Assembly (NCBI RefSeq): GCF_947494055.1
Contig: NZ_CANLTR010000012.1
Span: 38,963-102,962, forward strand
From: an uncultured Jannaschia sp.
GTDB taxonomy: Bacteria > Pseudomonadota > Alphaproteobacteria > Rhodobacterales > Rhodobacteraceae
Direction of reading: 5' to 3'
Length of the DNA: 64,000 nucleotides
The position numbers were made by a program, and so were the translations under genes. Positions 56,073-64,000 of the stretch are shown one piece after another. A model generated the notes under the pieces. That model was not told the DNA's origin. It searched no databases and saw only the letters and a list, made by a program, of their open reading frames with translations. How positions within the stretch are numbered: the first letter of the stretch is position 1; each line of letters opens with the position of its first letter.

Positions 56073-57242
56073 TCAGCGCAGGAGCGGCGCGGGGTCGACC
56101 GCCTCGAACCCGCGCCGCGCCTCGAAATGCAGGAAGGACGGGTCGCCGCCGCCGACGCTGGCGATGGGCTGGCCGGCGCTGACCGAGTCGCCCTTCTCGA
56201 CGCGGATGTTCTGGATGTTGGCATAGACCGTCAGCAGGCCGTCGTCGTGACGCAGGACGAGGATCGGGACCTGATCGGTGTCGCGGGTGATCGCGGCCAC
56301 CGTGCCTGCGGCGGCGGCGCTGACCGCGGCCCCCTCGGGGGCGCGGAAGTCGATGCCCTCGTTGCTCGAAGAGAACGGCTTGAGGATGTCCCCCGCCACG
56401 GGACGTTGCAGACCCGTCGGCGCGGCCGGCTCCGGCGTCGGCGGAGGGGCGGGGGCCGGCGGTGCCGGCGGCTCGCTTGCCTCGGTGCGGAACTGGTCGA
56501 GCTGCGGGCTCGCGGGAAGCGGCTCGGCCTCGACCGCTTCGGGCAGCGCGGAGCTGGCCGAGGGCGGGATCGGGGTCGGCGCGCCGAGGCCGGGATCGGG
56601 GCTGGCGATCGTGCTGGCCCCGTCCTCGGTCACCACGAGCGGGATCAGCAGGTACTGCCCCTCCCGCACGGTGAGGTCGGGGCCGAGCCCGTTCCACTCG
56701 GCCAGCGCGGGCGGGCTCACGCCGTAGAGGCGCGCGATGGAGAAAGCCGTCTCGCCGCGGGCGACGCGGTGCCGCACCGGCTCCTGCCCGCCCTGCACGG
56801 CGACCGGCGCGGCCCCGGGCGCACCCGAGGCGCGGTCGATGGCGCTGCCGGCGATGGCGGTGATGTCGGGGCGTCCCGCGGTCGTGGTCCCGCCCGCGAC
56901 GCGCCGCGGCAGGGCCAGAACGGCATTCGGGTTGAGCGGCGCGTCGGGCGTCAGCCCGTTGAAATCGGCGAGTTCCCGCGCGCCGATACCCACGCGTGTC
57001 GCGACCATGCCCACGGTGTCGCCACCGCGCGCGATGGCGACCTGATAGTTCGGATAGGTGATGAGCCCGTTCGCGTCGGGCACGGGCCGCGACGCCGCGG
57101 CCTGCCGGACGCCCGCGACCGTACTGCTCTGCCCGCGCAGGTCGTAATCCAGATTGCCGGATCGAAACTCCGAGCACCCTGCGATCACGGTGGCGCCGAG
57201 TAGAACGCCCGCCCAGCGGGTCCGCTTGCCTGTGCCGGACAT
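56073..57242 (-). CDS. NlpD-like lipoprotein with two LysM domains and degenerate LytM (M23) domain
   Basis: A 389-residue lipoprotein: lipobox VIAGC (Cys23), LysM at about 70-112 and a second at about 158-200 (RHRVARGETAFSIARLYGV), a Pro/Ala/Ser-rich linker, and a C-terminal LytM domain (about 290-385). The usual metal-binding His of LytM are absent: NEGIDF replaces HxGxD, and FLHFEARR keeps only one His of HxH. It is therefore probably an amidase activator like NlpD/EnvC rather than a peptidase. It follows pcm by 42 bases, the known surE-pcm-nlpD order. Confidence 0.92.
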   Translation of the reverse strand: MSGTGKRTRWAGVLLGATVIAGCSEFRSGNLDYDLRGQSSTVAGVRQAAASRPVPDANGLITYPNYQVAIARGGDTVGMVATRVGIGARELADFNGLTPDAPLNPNAVLALPRRVAGGTTTAGRPDITAIAGSAIDRASGAPGAAPVAVQGGQEPVRHRVARGETAFSIARLYGVSPPALAEWNGLGPDLTVREGQYLLIPLVVTEDGASTIASPDPGLGAPTPIPPSASSALPEAVEAEPLPASPQLDQFRTEASEPPAPPAPAPPPTPEPAAPTGLQRPVAGDILKPFSSSNEGIDFRAPEGAAVSAAAAGTVAAITRDTDQVPILVLRHDDGLLTVYANIQNIRVEKGDSVSAGQPIASVGGGDPSFLHFEARRGFEAVDPAPLLR

Positions 57243-57284
57243 CCCGGTCTCCCCTCATCTGCCCCGGTCGGGATGCCACGCCCT

Positions 57285-57920
57285 TCAGTCGTGTTCCACC
57301 CCCTCGATCAGCGGCACGAAGCGCACCGCGGCGAGTTCCTCGTAATCATAACCATCCGCCGTCCGCACGACCTTGATCAGGGTCTGCACCTGATCGCTCA
57401 CGCCGACGGGCACGATCATCGTACCGCCTATGCGAAGCTGTGCCAACAGGGGGCCGGGCGGGTCTTCCGTCGCGGCAGTCACTAGGATGCGGTCGAAGGG
57501 CGCCTGCTCGGGCACGCCGTGGCTGCCGTCGCCGACGATCTGGGTGATGTTGCTCAACCCCATCGCCTCGTGCGTCTCGCGAGCCATGCGGGCGAGCGGG
57601 CGGTGTCGCTCGATCGTGTAGACCCGCCGCACGAGATGCGAGAGGATCGCGGCCTGGTAGCCGGTCCCGGTCCCGACCTCGAGCACGATGTCGCGCGGCT
57701 TCGTGCCGAGCGCCTGGGTCATCATTCCGACCACCGAGGGCTGGCTGATCGTCTGCCCCCGCGCGATCGGAAGCGGCACGTCCTCGAAGGCGCGCGAGAC
57801 GAAGGTGGGCGAGACGAAGCGCGCGCGATCCACCCGCTCCATCGCGGTCAGGACGCGCATGTCGCTGACCCCGCGGGAGCGCAGCGCCACCAGCAACCGC
57901 ATCGTCTCCTCCGGGCTCAC
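57285..57920 (-). CDS. pcm: Protein-L-isoaspartate O-methyltransferase
   Basis: Repairs isoaspartyl damage in proteins using SAM. The 211-residue methyltransferase shows the family block [20 protein letters not shown] motif [15 protein letters not shown], and [12 protein letters not shown] choose GTG 57920 because [17 protein letters not shown] matches the usual N-terminus; ATG 57902, behind GGAGGAG, is the alternative (205 aa). It starts 17 bases after surE. Confidence 0.93.
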   Translation of the reverse strand: MSPEETMRLLVALRSRGVSDMRVLTAMERVDRARFVSPTFVSRAFEDVPLPIARGQTISQPSVVGMMTQALGTKPRDIVLEVGTGTGYQAAILSHLVRRVYTIERHRPLARMARETHEAMGLSNITQIVGDGSHGVPEQAPFDRILVTAATEDPPGPLLAQLRIGGTMIVPVGVSDQVQTLIKVVRTADGYDYEELAAVRFVPLIEGVEHD

Positions 57921-57937
57921 CGTGCCGCCCCCCGTCC

Positions 57938-58732
57938 CTAGCCCGGATACGCGTCGAGCGTGCCGCGCAGATCGTCCAGTGCCGCGTGATCGGTCAGGTC
58001 GCAGCGCATCGGCGTGACCGACACCCAGCCCTCGACATTGGCCTTCACGTCCGTCCCCGGCCCCGTCGGCTCTCCCTGCGCGCTGCCCTGAATCCACAGG
58101 TAGTCGCGTCCGCCGGGCGACCGCTGGGGGTGGACCCGCATCCGCGCGTCGCCCCGGTAGCCCTGCGACACCGGGGCGAGGCCGCGGACGAAGCCGGCGG
58201 AACAGGGCGGGAAGTTGACGTTGTAGAACAGCTTGTAGCGCTCGCCGCCCCAGGGCGCATCCGCCACCAGTCGGCGGACGCAATCCGCGCCGTGCTTCGC
58301 GGCCGCCTCGAACGGGTCGTCGAGGTTGACGTTGTCGGGCCCGTAGAACTGGCTCAGCGCGATGCCGCGGACGCCCTGCAGGGCCGCCTCCATCGCCGCG
58401 CCGACCGTGCCGGAATAGACGGTGTTCTCGCCGGAATTGTTGCCCCGGTTCACGCCCGAGAGCACCAGGTCCACCGGCCCGTCCACCAGATTGCCGAGCC
58501 CGGCGAGCACGCAATCGGCGGGCGAGCCCTCCAGGGCGAAGCGACGTTCGGCGAGCTTGGTGACCATCGACGGCTTGATGTAGTTGACGCAATGGCCGAC
58601 GCCCGATTGTTCGAAGGCCGGCGCAACGGTCCAGACCTCGCCGTCGAGGCCGGCCACGGCCGAGGCGATGTCGTGCAGCACGGTCAGGCCGTGCGCGTCG
58701 ATCCCGTCGTCGTTGGTGATGAGTATGCGCAT
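57938..58732 (-). CDS. surE: 5'/3'-nucleotidase SurE
   Basis: A stationary-phase survival nucleotidase, 264 residues. The metal-binding DD is in [15 protein letters not shown], with [22 protein letters not shown] completing the active site. The ATG at 58732 follows AAGGGGATC and begins the conserved N-terminus; a frame from 58795 would add 21 non-homologous residues. Start of the surE-pcm-nlpD series. Confidence 0.96.
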   Translation of the reverse strand: MRILITNDDGIDAHGLTVLHDIASAVAGLDGEVWTVAPAFEQSGVGHCVNYIKPSMVTKLAERRFALEGSPADCVLAGLGNLVDGPVDLVLSGVNRGNNSGENTVYSGTVGAAMEAALQGVRGIALSQFYGPDNVNLDDPFEAAAKHGADCVRRLVADAPWGGERYKLFYNVNFPPCSAGFVRGLAPVSQGYRGDARMRVHPQRSPGGRDYLWIQGSAQGEPTGPGTDVKANVEGWVSVTPMRCDLTDHAALDDLRGTLDAYPG

Positions 58733-58923
58733 GCGGATCCCCTTTGCCCCGCCTTTAGAAGCAGGTGCATCCTGCGTCCAGCGGGGGGTCGGCATTTCGC
58801 GGCGGCCGTCGCGCCCGCGCCCGATCTCGCGGCGCCGGTGCCGCCCGATGCCGCGGAACGGGGATTTGAAATCCAGCCCGGGGCCGCGGATAAGGGGCTC
58901 GAAAAAGTGCCGAAAGGATCGCG

Positions 58924-59382
58924 ATGGCCGCGCTGCAGATGGACGCCGACGCCCTGACCGCGTTCCTGGCGCGCGACTTTCCGCAGGTCTGCGACCAGTT
59001 CGCCGTCGAGCGGGCGGCGGCTGACGGCGTGACGATCCGTCTCGTCGTCGGCGAGGCGCACTTGCGGCCCGGCGGCACGGTCTCGGGCCCCGCGATGTTC
59101 GCGCTGGCCGATGTCGCGGTCTATCTCGCGATCCTGTCGCGGCTCGGACCGGTCGCGCTCGCGGTGACGACGAATTGCGCGATCGACTTCATGCGCAAGC
59201 CGGCCGCCGCGACGGACCTCCTCTGCGACGTGCGCCTGCTGAAGCTCGGCCGAGTGCTGGCGGTCGGGGATTGCCTGATCCGGTCGGTCGGATCGGACGC
59301 GCCGGTCGCGCGGGCCTCCCTGACCTATTCGATCCCGCCGGACGGTCCGCGCGGGGCGGCGGTCATTCCGCCCGGCACGTGA
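58924..59382 (+). CDS. PaaI-family hotdog thioesterase
   Basis: A 152-residue hotdog-fold acyl-CoA thioesterase. The core helix has [22 protein letters not shown], with Asp as the likely catalytic residue, followed by [13 protein letters not shown] and AVGDCLI. Substrate unknown. It sits upstream of rplM-rpsI as I recall from other Rhodobacterales, but a convergent small gene intervenes here, overlapping its 3' end by 20 bases. Confidence 0.88.
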   Translation: MAALQMDADALTAFLARDFPQVCDQFAVERAAADGVTIRLVVGEAHLRPGGTVSGPAMFALADVAVYLAILSRLGPVALAVTTNCAIDFMRKPAAATDLLCDVRLLKLGRVLAVGDCLIRSVGSDAPVARASLTYSIPPDGPRGAAVIPPGT

Positions 59383-59641
59383 CGGTGGCGATCCGTTCGA
59401 TGTCGGCTTCGGTGAGCGTGTTGAACACCGCGATCCCGGCATCCGAGCTGACGGTCGAGTTGGCGAGCGGATCGCCCGCGGCATCCTCCGCGAGACAGTA
59501 GAGGACGGCATCCTCGCGCGCGTCCTCCGGGATCGTCGCCGCGCATTCGACGCCGCCCTCGGTCGCCGTGCAATCGAGCGTCTCGGCCTCCTGCGCGAAA
59601 CTCGGACCGGACAGGAGCAAAAGCAGGATGAGGGGGCGCAT
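59363..59641 (-). CDS. Small secreted protein with two disulfide-type cysteine pairs
   Basis: A 92-residue protein with a signal peptide (1-16, cleavage after SFA). The mature part is acidic with four Cys (in TLDCTAT, VECAAT, LYCLAE and VTCRAE) suitable for two disulfides. No family recognised. The ATG at 59641 lies behind CGGAGA; the frame extends upstream but without signal sequence. Tail-to-tail overlap with the thioesterase gene. Confidence 0.7.
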   Translation of the reverse strand: MRPLILLLLLSGPSFAQEAETLDCTATEGGVECAATIPEDAREDAVLYCLAEDAAGDPLANSTVSSDAGIAVFNTLTEADIERIATVTCRAE

Positions 59642-59867
59642 GGCGATCTCCGTGGCTGGGGTGCCGACAAACGCTCCGGCAGCGGCGGAGGGTTCCGGAC
59701 GAGCGTGGTAGGATGCGGGGCCGGATCGAGGACAGACGCTTTGGACGCACAACCCGTTCCGGATCGGCAATACGATCAGGCTTGGGCCAATCGGTCCAAG
59801 AATGGGGTAAAATATGACCACATTCTTTGTACTCTGTTTTTGCAGGTTTTTCTGGGAATGACTGTCG

Positions 59868-59895
59868 TTGACGCGGCGCGCCGGCGCTGTATAAG
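59868..59895 (+). promoter_or_regulatory. Sigma-70 promoter of rplM-rpsI
   Basis: TTGACG (59868-59873) and TATAAG (59890-59895) with a 16-base spacer, 59 bases before the rplM ATG, in about 310 non-coding bases. This is the clearest housekeeping promoter in the window. Confidence 0.75.
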
Positions 59896-59953
59896 CGCGC
59901 ATCGACCGGGACCTGCCCGGACTTCCGCAATCACGTCAGATAGGGCAAGGCAG

Positions 59954-60415
59954 ATGAAGACCTTCACCATGACCCCCGACGCGATCGACAAGAAGTGGAT
60001 CCTGATCGACGCCGAGGGCGTGGTTCTGGGTCGGCTCGCCTCGATCGTCGCCACCCGCCTCCGCGGCAAGCACAAGCCGACCTTCACGCCCAGCATGGAC
60101 ATGGGCGACAACGTCATCGTGATCAACGCCGACAAGGTGCAGATCACCGGCGAGAAGCGCCACGAGCCGAATTACTGGCACACCGGCCATCCCGGCGGCA
60201 TCAAGTCCCGCACCACGCAGCAGATCCTCGAGGGCAAGCACCCCGAGCGCGTCGTGCAGCAGGCCGTCAAGCGCATGCTGCCCGGTAACAAGCTGTCGCG
60301 CCAGTTGATGACCAACCTGCGCGTCTATGCCTCCGCCGAGCATCCGCACGAGGCGCAGTCGCCCGAGACGCTGGACGTCAAGTCGATGAATCCCAAGAAC
60401 ACCCGGAGCGCGTGA
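59954..60415 (+). CDS. rplM: 50S ribosomal protein L13
   Basis: A 153-residue large-subunit protein. Typical blocks are [18 protein letters not shown], the [13 protein letters not shown] segment and [23 protein letters not shown] 59954 follows AAGGCAG; an upstream in-frame start lies before the promoter and is rejected. Co-transcribed with rpsI, which starts 3 bases beyond the stop. Confidence 0.98.
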   Translation: MKTFTMTPDAIDKKWILIDAEGVVLGRLASIVATRLRGKHKPTFTPSMDMGDNVIVINADKVQITGEKRHEPNYWHTGHPGGIKSRTTQQILEGKHPERVVQQAVKRMLPGNKLSRQLMTNLRVYASAEHPHEAQSPETLDVKSMNPKNTRSA

Positions 60416-60417
60416 TC

Positions 60418-60927
60418 ATGGCCGAGCAACTCAACTCCCTCGAAGACCTCAAGGGCGCCGTGGACACGTCCGGGGCCGCGTCCGACGACGGCCAGGTTTT
60501 GCTGGACACCTCCGCCCCGCGCGAGCCCGTTCGCGACGAACTCGGCCGCTCCTACGCGACCGGCAAGCGTAAGGACGCGGTGGCCCGCGTCTGGATCAAG
60601 CCCGGTTCCGGTAAGGTCACCGTCAACGGCAAGGACATCAACGCCTATTTCGCGCGGCCCGTGCTGCAGATGATCCTGAAACAGCCATTCCAGATCACCG
60701 ACCGCGAGGGCCAGTTCGACGTGATGGCCACCGTCAAGGGCGGCGGCCTCTCCGGTCAGGCGGGCGCGGTGAAGCACGGCGTGTCCAAGGCGCTGCAGCT
60801 TTACGAACCCGGCCTTCGTGCGGCGCTGAAGGCCGCGGGTTTCCTGACCCGCGACAGCCGCGTGGTCGAGCGCAAGAAGTACGGCAAGGCGAAGGCCCGC
60901 AAGAGCTTCCAGTTTTCCAAGCGCTGA
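60418..60927 (+). CDS. rpsI: 30S ribosomal protein S9
   Basis: A 169-residue small-subunit protein. The conserved S9 core begins at about residue 43 ([20 protein letters not shown]) and ends with the basic [17 protein letters not shown] tail that reaches the P site. An acidic N-terminal extension of about 40 residues is common in alphaproteobacterial S9. GGAG at 60405-60408 supports the ATG at 60418 rather than the GTG at 60412, which overlaps the rplM stop. Confidence 0.98.
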   Translation: MAEQLNSLEDLKGAVDTSGAASDDGQVLLDTSAPREPVRDELGRSYATGKRKDAVARVWIKPGSGKVTVNGKDINAYFARPVLQMILKQPFQITDREGQFDVMATVKGGGLSGQAGAVKHGVSKALQLYEPGLRAALKAAGFLTRDSRVVERKKYGKAKARKSFQFSKR

Positions 60928-60950
60928 TCCTTCGACCGGCCCGATCCAGG

Positions 60951-60980
60951 CAGGCATCCGCGACGGCGGGTGCCTGTTTT
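60951..60980 (+). terminator. Intrinsic terminator after rpsI
   Basis: CAGGCATCCGC (60951-60961) and GCGGGTGCCTG (60966-60976) form an 11-bp stem with one G:U pair and a GACG loop, followed by TTTTCGTTT. Confidence 0.92.
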
Positions 60981-61083
60981 CGTTTCAGCCGCGAAACGAT
61001 GCACCGGTTTTGTTCTCGTTCTTCGTCTTGCTCCGCGGCCGTGCCCTGCGCCAATAACCCGTCATTTGAAAATCATGTTGGCT

Positions 61084-61101
61084 CTGCCGCCATCGCGGCA
61101 G
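61084..61101 (+). promoter_or_regulatory. Hairpin against the RTX ribosome-binding site
   Basis: CTGCCGC-CATC-GCGGCAG (61084-61101) is a perfect 7-bp stem that ends at the first base of the GTGAGGA ribosome-binding site of the RTX gene. It could modulate translation or stabilise the leader. Confidence 0.4.
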
Positions 61102-61114
61102 TGAGGATAGACGA

Positions 61115-62266
61115 ATGGCAATGCTACTGGCAGAGACGGGCTTCAATTTCCGAACCCTGAACGTGAACCGTATTCTCGAAGATGCGATCGGCTACGATCT
61201 CATGGAGGATGCGGATGTCGAGGTGTATGGCGAGGTCATATCCGATTTCTGCATGATATTCTGGAACGAAGGTATCTACGGCAGTCTGTTCGGAGGCTCG
61301 GATATCGACGTCGACGACGAATTCATCGAAGATGGCACGATCACCGCCTACGCGGATCTTTATTACAGCGGCGGCGACTGGTGGACGATGTGGGAGTTGA
61401 CGGACATCTCCGTTTCCGCGTCCGCGATCCTCGACGTGGCAGAGACGTCGGCGACGGATGACGATCGGCACTTGTTCCGGGAGATCCTCGCCGGCGACGA
61501 TTACATGCGGCTCAGCGACTACAAGGACGTCACATCCGGATTCGGCGGTGCCGACTGGATCGAAGGGTTGGAGGGCAGTGATCGACTCTATGGCGGCGTC
61601 GGGCACGACTTCGTCGATGGCGGCGCCGGACACGACCGGTTGTCGGGTGGTGCCGGCAATGACGACGTTCGTGGGCAGTCCGGACGGGACCGCATCTTCC
61701 TCGACGAGGGCAACGACCGGTTGGACGGCGGAACCGAACTGGATTGGCTCATCGTCAACGGCAACAAAGCCGCTCGGGTCGACCTGGCCAGGCAGGACAC
61801 GCAGCGCACGGGATACGGTCGGGATCGGATCTTCGACATCGAGAATGTGTCGGGAAGCCATCGGGGGGACCGTCTCATCGGGAATGCCGAGGCGAACCGG
61901 CTCGACGGCAACCGAGGCTACGACAAGCTCCGGGGCCGGGACGGCGACGACACGCTCGACGGCGGCAATGGGAACGATCGCCTGTCCGGGGGCAACGGAG
62001 GTGATCTCCTCCTCGGTGGCGACGGGTCCGACGTCCTGCTCGGTGGGCGGGGGTGCGATGTCATGCGGGCCGGCCGGGACGAGGACCGCGACAGGTTCGT
62101 CTTCCGGTCCGTCGACGACAGTGTGCGCGGCGCGGAGCGTGACCGGTTGCATGGATTCGACAGCGGCGAGGACGTGATCAATCTGCGCGCAATCGATGCC
62201 GACAGTGGACGGAAAGGCAACCAGGCGTTCGCGTTCTCGGACGGCGGACGGCGGACGGGACGCTAA
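61115..62266 (+). CDS. RTX calcium-binding protein, C-terminally frameshifted
   Basis: A 383-residue acidic protein without Sec signal. The N-terminal 140 residues are unlike known domains. From about residue 145 come RTX nonapeptide repeats (GGAGHDRLSGGAGNDDV; then GRDGDDTLDGGNGNDRL and several more) that bind calcium, interrupted by an IENVSGSHRGDRLIGN block typical of serralysin-type families. The frame ends prematurely at TAA 62264 after a run of CGGACGG repeats. The normal RTX C-terminus lies just downstream in the +1 frame. In this state the protein would lack its type I secretion signal. No type I exporter is nearby. Confidence 0.85.
   Translation: MAMLLAETGFNFRTLNVNRILEDAIGYDLMEDADVEVYGEVISDFCMIFWNEGIYGSLFGGSDIDVDDEFIEDGTITAYADLYYSGGDWWTMWELTDISVSASAILDVAETSATDDDRHLFREILAGDDYMRLSDYKDVTSGFGGADWIEGLEGSDRLYGGVGHDFVDGGAGHDRLSGGAGNDDVRGQSGRDRIFLDEGNDRLDGGTELDWLIVNGNKAARVDLARQDTQRTGYGRDRIFDIENVSGSHRGDRLIGNAEANRLDGNRGYDKLRGRDGDDTLDGGNGNDRLSGGNGGDLLLGGDGSDVLLGGRGCDVMRAGRDEDRDRFVFRSVDDSVRGAERDRLHGFDSGEDVINLRAIDADSGRKGNQAFAFSDGGRRTGR
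62238..62258 (+). repeat. Triple 7-bp tandem repeat (CGGACGG)3 in RTX gene
   Basis: Three exact contiguous CGGACGG units. A unit change shifts the frame by one; with two units the reading continues as SDGGRDANAVWLVDK into the downstream RTX C-terminus without a stop. This is the classic structure of a slipped-strand contingency repeat. Confidence 0.9.
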
Positions 62267-62396
62267 CGCCGTCTGGCTGGTCGACAAGGGGTCCCACGTC
62301 CTTCTGCGAGGCGATGTCGACGGTGACGCCCGGGCCGATTTCGAATTACTCGTCCGAAACGTCGACGTCCTTATGGATATCGACATGATCCTCTGA
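62259..62396 (+). pseudogene. Out-of-frame RTX C-terminal secretion-signal segment
   Basis: Codons from GAC 62259 encode DANAVWLVDKGSHVLLRG, then DVDGDARADFELLV and an end in DMIL before TGA. The GDVDGDxxADFE motif and the DxxxL-type end are the standard C-terminus of serralysin/M10_C RTX proteins exported by type I systems. It belongs to the preceding gene but is one frame off, because of the CGGACGG repeat. It has no start signal of its own. Confidence 0.85.
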
Positions 62397-62796
62397 ACGA
62401 TCGTTTCGGTCGGATACCTGGCATACGAAAGCCGGCCGTCTTCCTACCAGATCCGGGGCCGATCGCCGGAACCGTTCCATCCGCCTGAAGCCCAGAATGC
62501 TCCTCGCGATGCAGTGCGCGCATCGGTCTGTCGAGGAGCAAGGCCATCGGCCATAGCGTCGAGACGACAGACACGTGAGCGCATTGCGTTTCCCCTTAGC
62601 CAAGCGCGCTGGGCTTTGCCTCTAGTTCGACACACGCTTTGGGAAATGCTGTGCAAGGCGGGAGTTCGCTCCCACGGGCCCGGATCGCTCGAACAACGAG
62701 ACGCTCCGATCCTGTCGACTACCGCCAGACGGCGGCGAACCGAGAAGAAAGTCCTGAACGATCAAACGACAGAAATGAGGCCTAGATTAGGCCGTC
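62397..62796. other. Intergenic region between RTX gene and tRNA-Trp (400 bases)
   Basis: No convincing gene on either strand. It holds scattered dyads, for example GGGAG-TTCG-CTCCC near 62663, a stable UUCG-type tetraloop hairpin, and the terminator of the tRNA gene at its right end. Composition is somewhat lower in GC than the flanking genes. A small RNA cannot be excluded. Confidence 0.5.
62779..62793 (-). terminator. Terminator of tRNA-Trp
   Basis: On the minus strand GGCCTA-ATC-TAGGCC is followed by TCATTTCTGTCGTTT, 3 bases beyond the encoded CCA of tRNA-Trp. Confidence 0.6.
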
Positions 62797-62872
62797 TGGC
62801 AGGGGCAGCAGGGTTCGAACCCGCGACCTGCGGATTTGGAATCCGCTGCTCTACCAACTGAGCTATACCCCT
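62797..62872 (-). tRNA. tRNA-Trp (CCA anticodon), CCA end encoded
   Basis: A full cloverleaf on the minus strand: acceptor AGGGGTA/TGCCCCT, D-arm GCTC-AGTTGGTA-GAGC, anticodon arm GCGGA-TTCCAAA-TCCGC giving anticodon CCA, variable AGGTC, T-arm with TTCGAAC loop. The discriminator G and 3'-CCA are encoded. It lies downstream of tuf on the same strand, the usual tuf-tRNA-Trp order, but with a small opposite-strand gene between. Confidence 0.97.
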
Positions 62873-63170
62873 GCAGATGCGTGCGGAATATGTGCTGTTC
62901 CAGGGCGGTGCAAGGGGGAACTGCGCGGATGCGGAAACGGCTGAAAAGCGAGCGGTAATCAGACGCACGAGTTGCTTGTGTCGGCCTCGGTGCGTTGCTG
63001 CACGATCAGGTTCGCATCGATAGCGGATCGGAGTGGGGTGAAACAGGACGATACGCAGGAACTTTTGACCTGAAAGGCTGTTATTTGGGTGCAAAGCCGA
63101 AAGCGCTGTATCCAACAGCCTGCTTCCGGTCTAGCAAAGCACAGACCACGGCCCCTGGAAGGAGCACACC

Positions 63171-63422
63171 ATGAAACATATTTTTGCCGCCGCCGCGACC
63201 ATCGCCGCATTGTCCACTGGCGCCGCGTTCGCCCAAACGATGGGTGAAGGCTACAACATGCTACAGACGGCGCTGATGTCGGATTTCGAGCGTATGGGCA
63301 TTCCGACCGAAGAGCTGGACAACCTGACGCTCGGCCAGATCGCGGCGATCAAGGAAGTCGTCGAATCCGAGGACGAGTCGAACCAGAAGAGTCAGATCGA
63401 GGCGATCATCGCCAACAACTGA
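63171..63422 (+). CDS. Small secreted helical protein (83 aa)
   Basis: A signal peptide (1-21, cleavage after AFA) and a 62-residue acidic helical mature part (YNMLQTALMSDFERMGIPTEELDNLTLGQIAAIKEVVE). The ILP-TEEL-DNLTLGQIA pattern recurs in small periplasmic proteins of roseobacters, from memory, with no known role. AAGGAG lies ahead of the ATG and a strong terminator follows, so it is an independent, probably well-expressed gene. It is inserted, on the opposite strand, between tuf and tRNA-Trp. Confidence 0.82.
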   Translation: MKHIFAAAATIAALSTGAAFAQTMGEGYNMLQTALMSDFERMGIPTEELDNLTLGQIAAIKEVVESEDESNQKSQIEAIIANN

Positions 63423-63444
63423 TCCAAATGGATTGATTGTCCGA

Positions 63445-63475
63445 GCGGCGGCCTTTGGGCCGTCGCTTTTCGTTT
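63445..63475 (+). terminator. Intrinsic terminator after the small secreted protein
   Basis: GCGGCGGCC (63445-63453) and GGCCGTCGC (63458-63466) form a 9-bp stem with one G:U pair and a TTTG loop, followed by TTTTCGTTT. Confidence 0.88.
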
Positions 63476-63546
63476 GGCCGGTCGAGCGGTATCGATTCAC
63501 ATGACTGATTCCACCGACCCGGCGCCACCGAGACGCCCGAACGCGA

Positions 63547-63572
63547 AGAGGGCCCCCGTTCGGGAGCCCTCT
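63547..63572 (-). terminator. Hairpin after tuf
   Basis: On the minus strand AGAGGGC-TCCC-GAAC-GGGG-GCCCTCT forms an 11-bp stem with one G:U pair, 27 bases beyond the tuf stop. The following bases are only weakly T-rich. Confidence 0.6.
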
Positions 63573-63598
63573 CGTCGTTCCAGTTAGTCGGAAGTGGC

Positions 63599-64000
<402 letters not shown>

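Noticed and set aside
62663..62676. Small RNA in the tRNA-Trp/RTX gap based on a UUCG hairpin
   Set aside because: A single short hairpin without promoter or T-run is not enough to call an RNA gene.
62797..62872. tRNA-Trp as a mobile-element attachment site
   Set aside because: No integrase gene and no second copy of the tRNA 3' end seen nearby.

Overview
The window looks like chromosomal DNA of a high-GC alphaproteobacterium of the Rhodobacterales (Rhodobacter/roseobacter group). The evidence is family-level: a complete RcGTA-type gene transfer agent (GTA) cluster beside cysE, the E1-alpha / lipoyl-E1-beta / E2 form of pyruvate dehydrogenase, an ALAS-type hemA, a MetA with acetyl-CoA-type active site, RTX-type surface protein sequence, and dense GC-rich operons with ATGA/GTGA stop-start overlaps. 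I cannot name the genus from sequence alone.

Layout. 1-6.4 kb: tail of a dienelactone-hydrolase-like gene, then gap, pgk, an unknown periplasmic protein, class I aldolase (fda) and an FtsB-like protein. 6.4-10.3 kb: pdhA-pdhB-pdhC. 10.3-11.1 kb: cysE (minus). 11.2-25.0 kb: the GTA structural cluster on the minus strand, with all core genes g1 to g15 in canonical order from 25.0 kb down to 11.2 kb and no integrase, repressor or replication gene. 25.0-25.3 kb: GTA leader with a palindrome, a spaced direct repeat and an intrinsic terminator. 25.3-28.7 kb: mltG, fabF and an enoyl-CoA hydratase-like gene. 28.7-31.2 kb: ccmH and ccmF. 31.2-32.4 kb: a holin and endolysin pair of the GTA-release type, preceded by an exact CtrA-type box. 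32.6-34.8 kb: fabD-fabG-acpP. 34.9-36.1 kb: murI-ccmE. 36.4-42.6 kb: a FadL-like porin, an EamA transporter, a P-loop protein, metA, ppk2, a TetR regulator and a small lipoprotein. 42.6-48.1 kb: an M20 dipeptidase (minus), then hemA, rodZ-like and ispG. 48.1-53.4 kb: a complete branched-chain amino acid ABC operon. 53.5-58.7 kb: surE, pcm, an NlpD-like lipoprotein, tatABC and a DUF815 ATPase. 58.9-60.9 kb: a thioesterase, a small secreted protein and rplM-rpsI. 61.1-62.4 kb: an RTX protein whose C-terminal secretion-signal region is out of frame at a 7-bp tandem repeat. 62.8-64.0 kb: tRNA-Trp, a small secreted protein and the 3' end of tuf.

How it fits together. Most of the window is housekeeping metabolism: lower glycolysis feeding pyruvate dehydrogenase, fatty-acid synthesis, cytochrome c maturation, haem and isoprenoid precursors, and protein export. 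The notable biology is the GTA: a domesticated phage-like particle cluster and, about 6 kb away across mltG, fabF and ccmFH, the lysis genes that would release it. A perfect TTAA-N7-TTAA element at the lysis promoter suggests CtrA control. The tail half of the GTA cluster is strikingly AT-rich relative to both the head half and the flanking chromosome, suggesting module replacement or relaxed compositional selection. The second notable locus is the RTX gene with its (CGGACGG)3 repeat, where loss of one unit would restore a canonical type I secretion C-terminus, as expected of a slipped-strand on/off switch.
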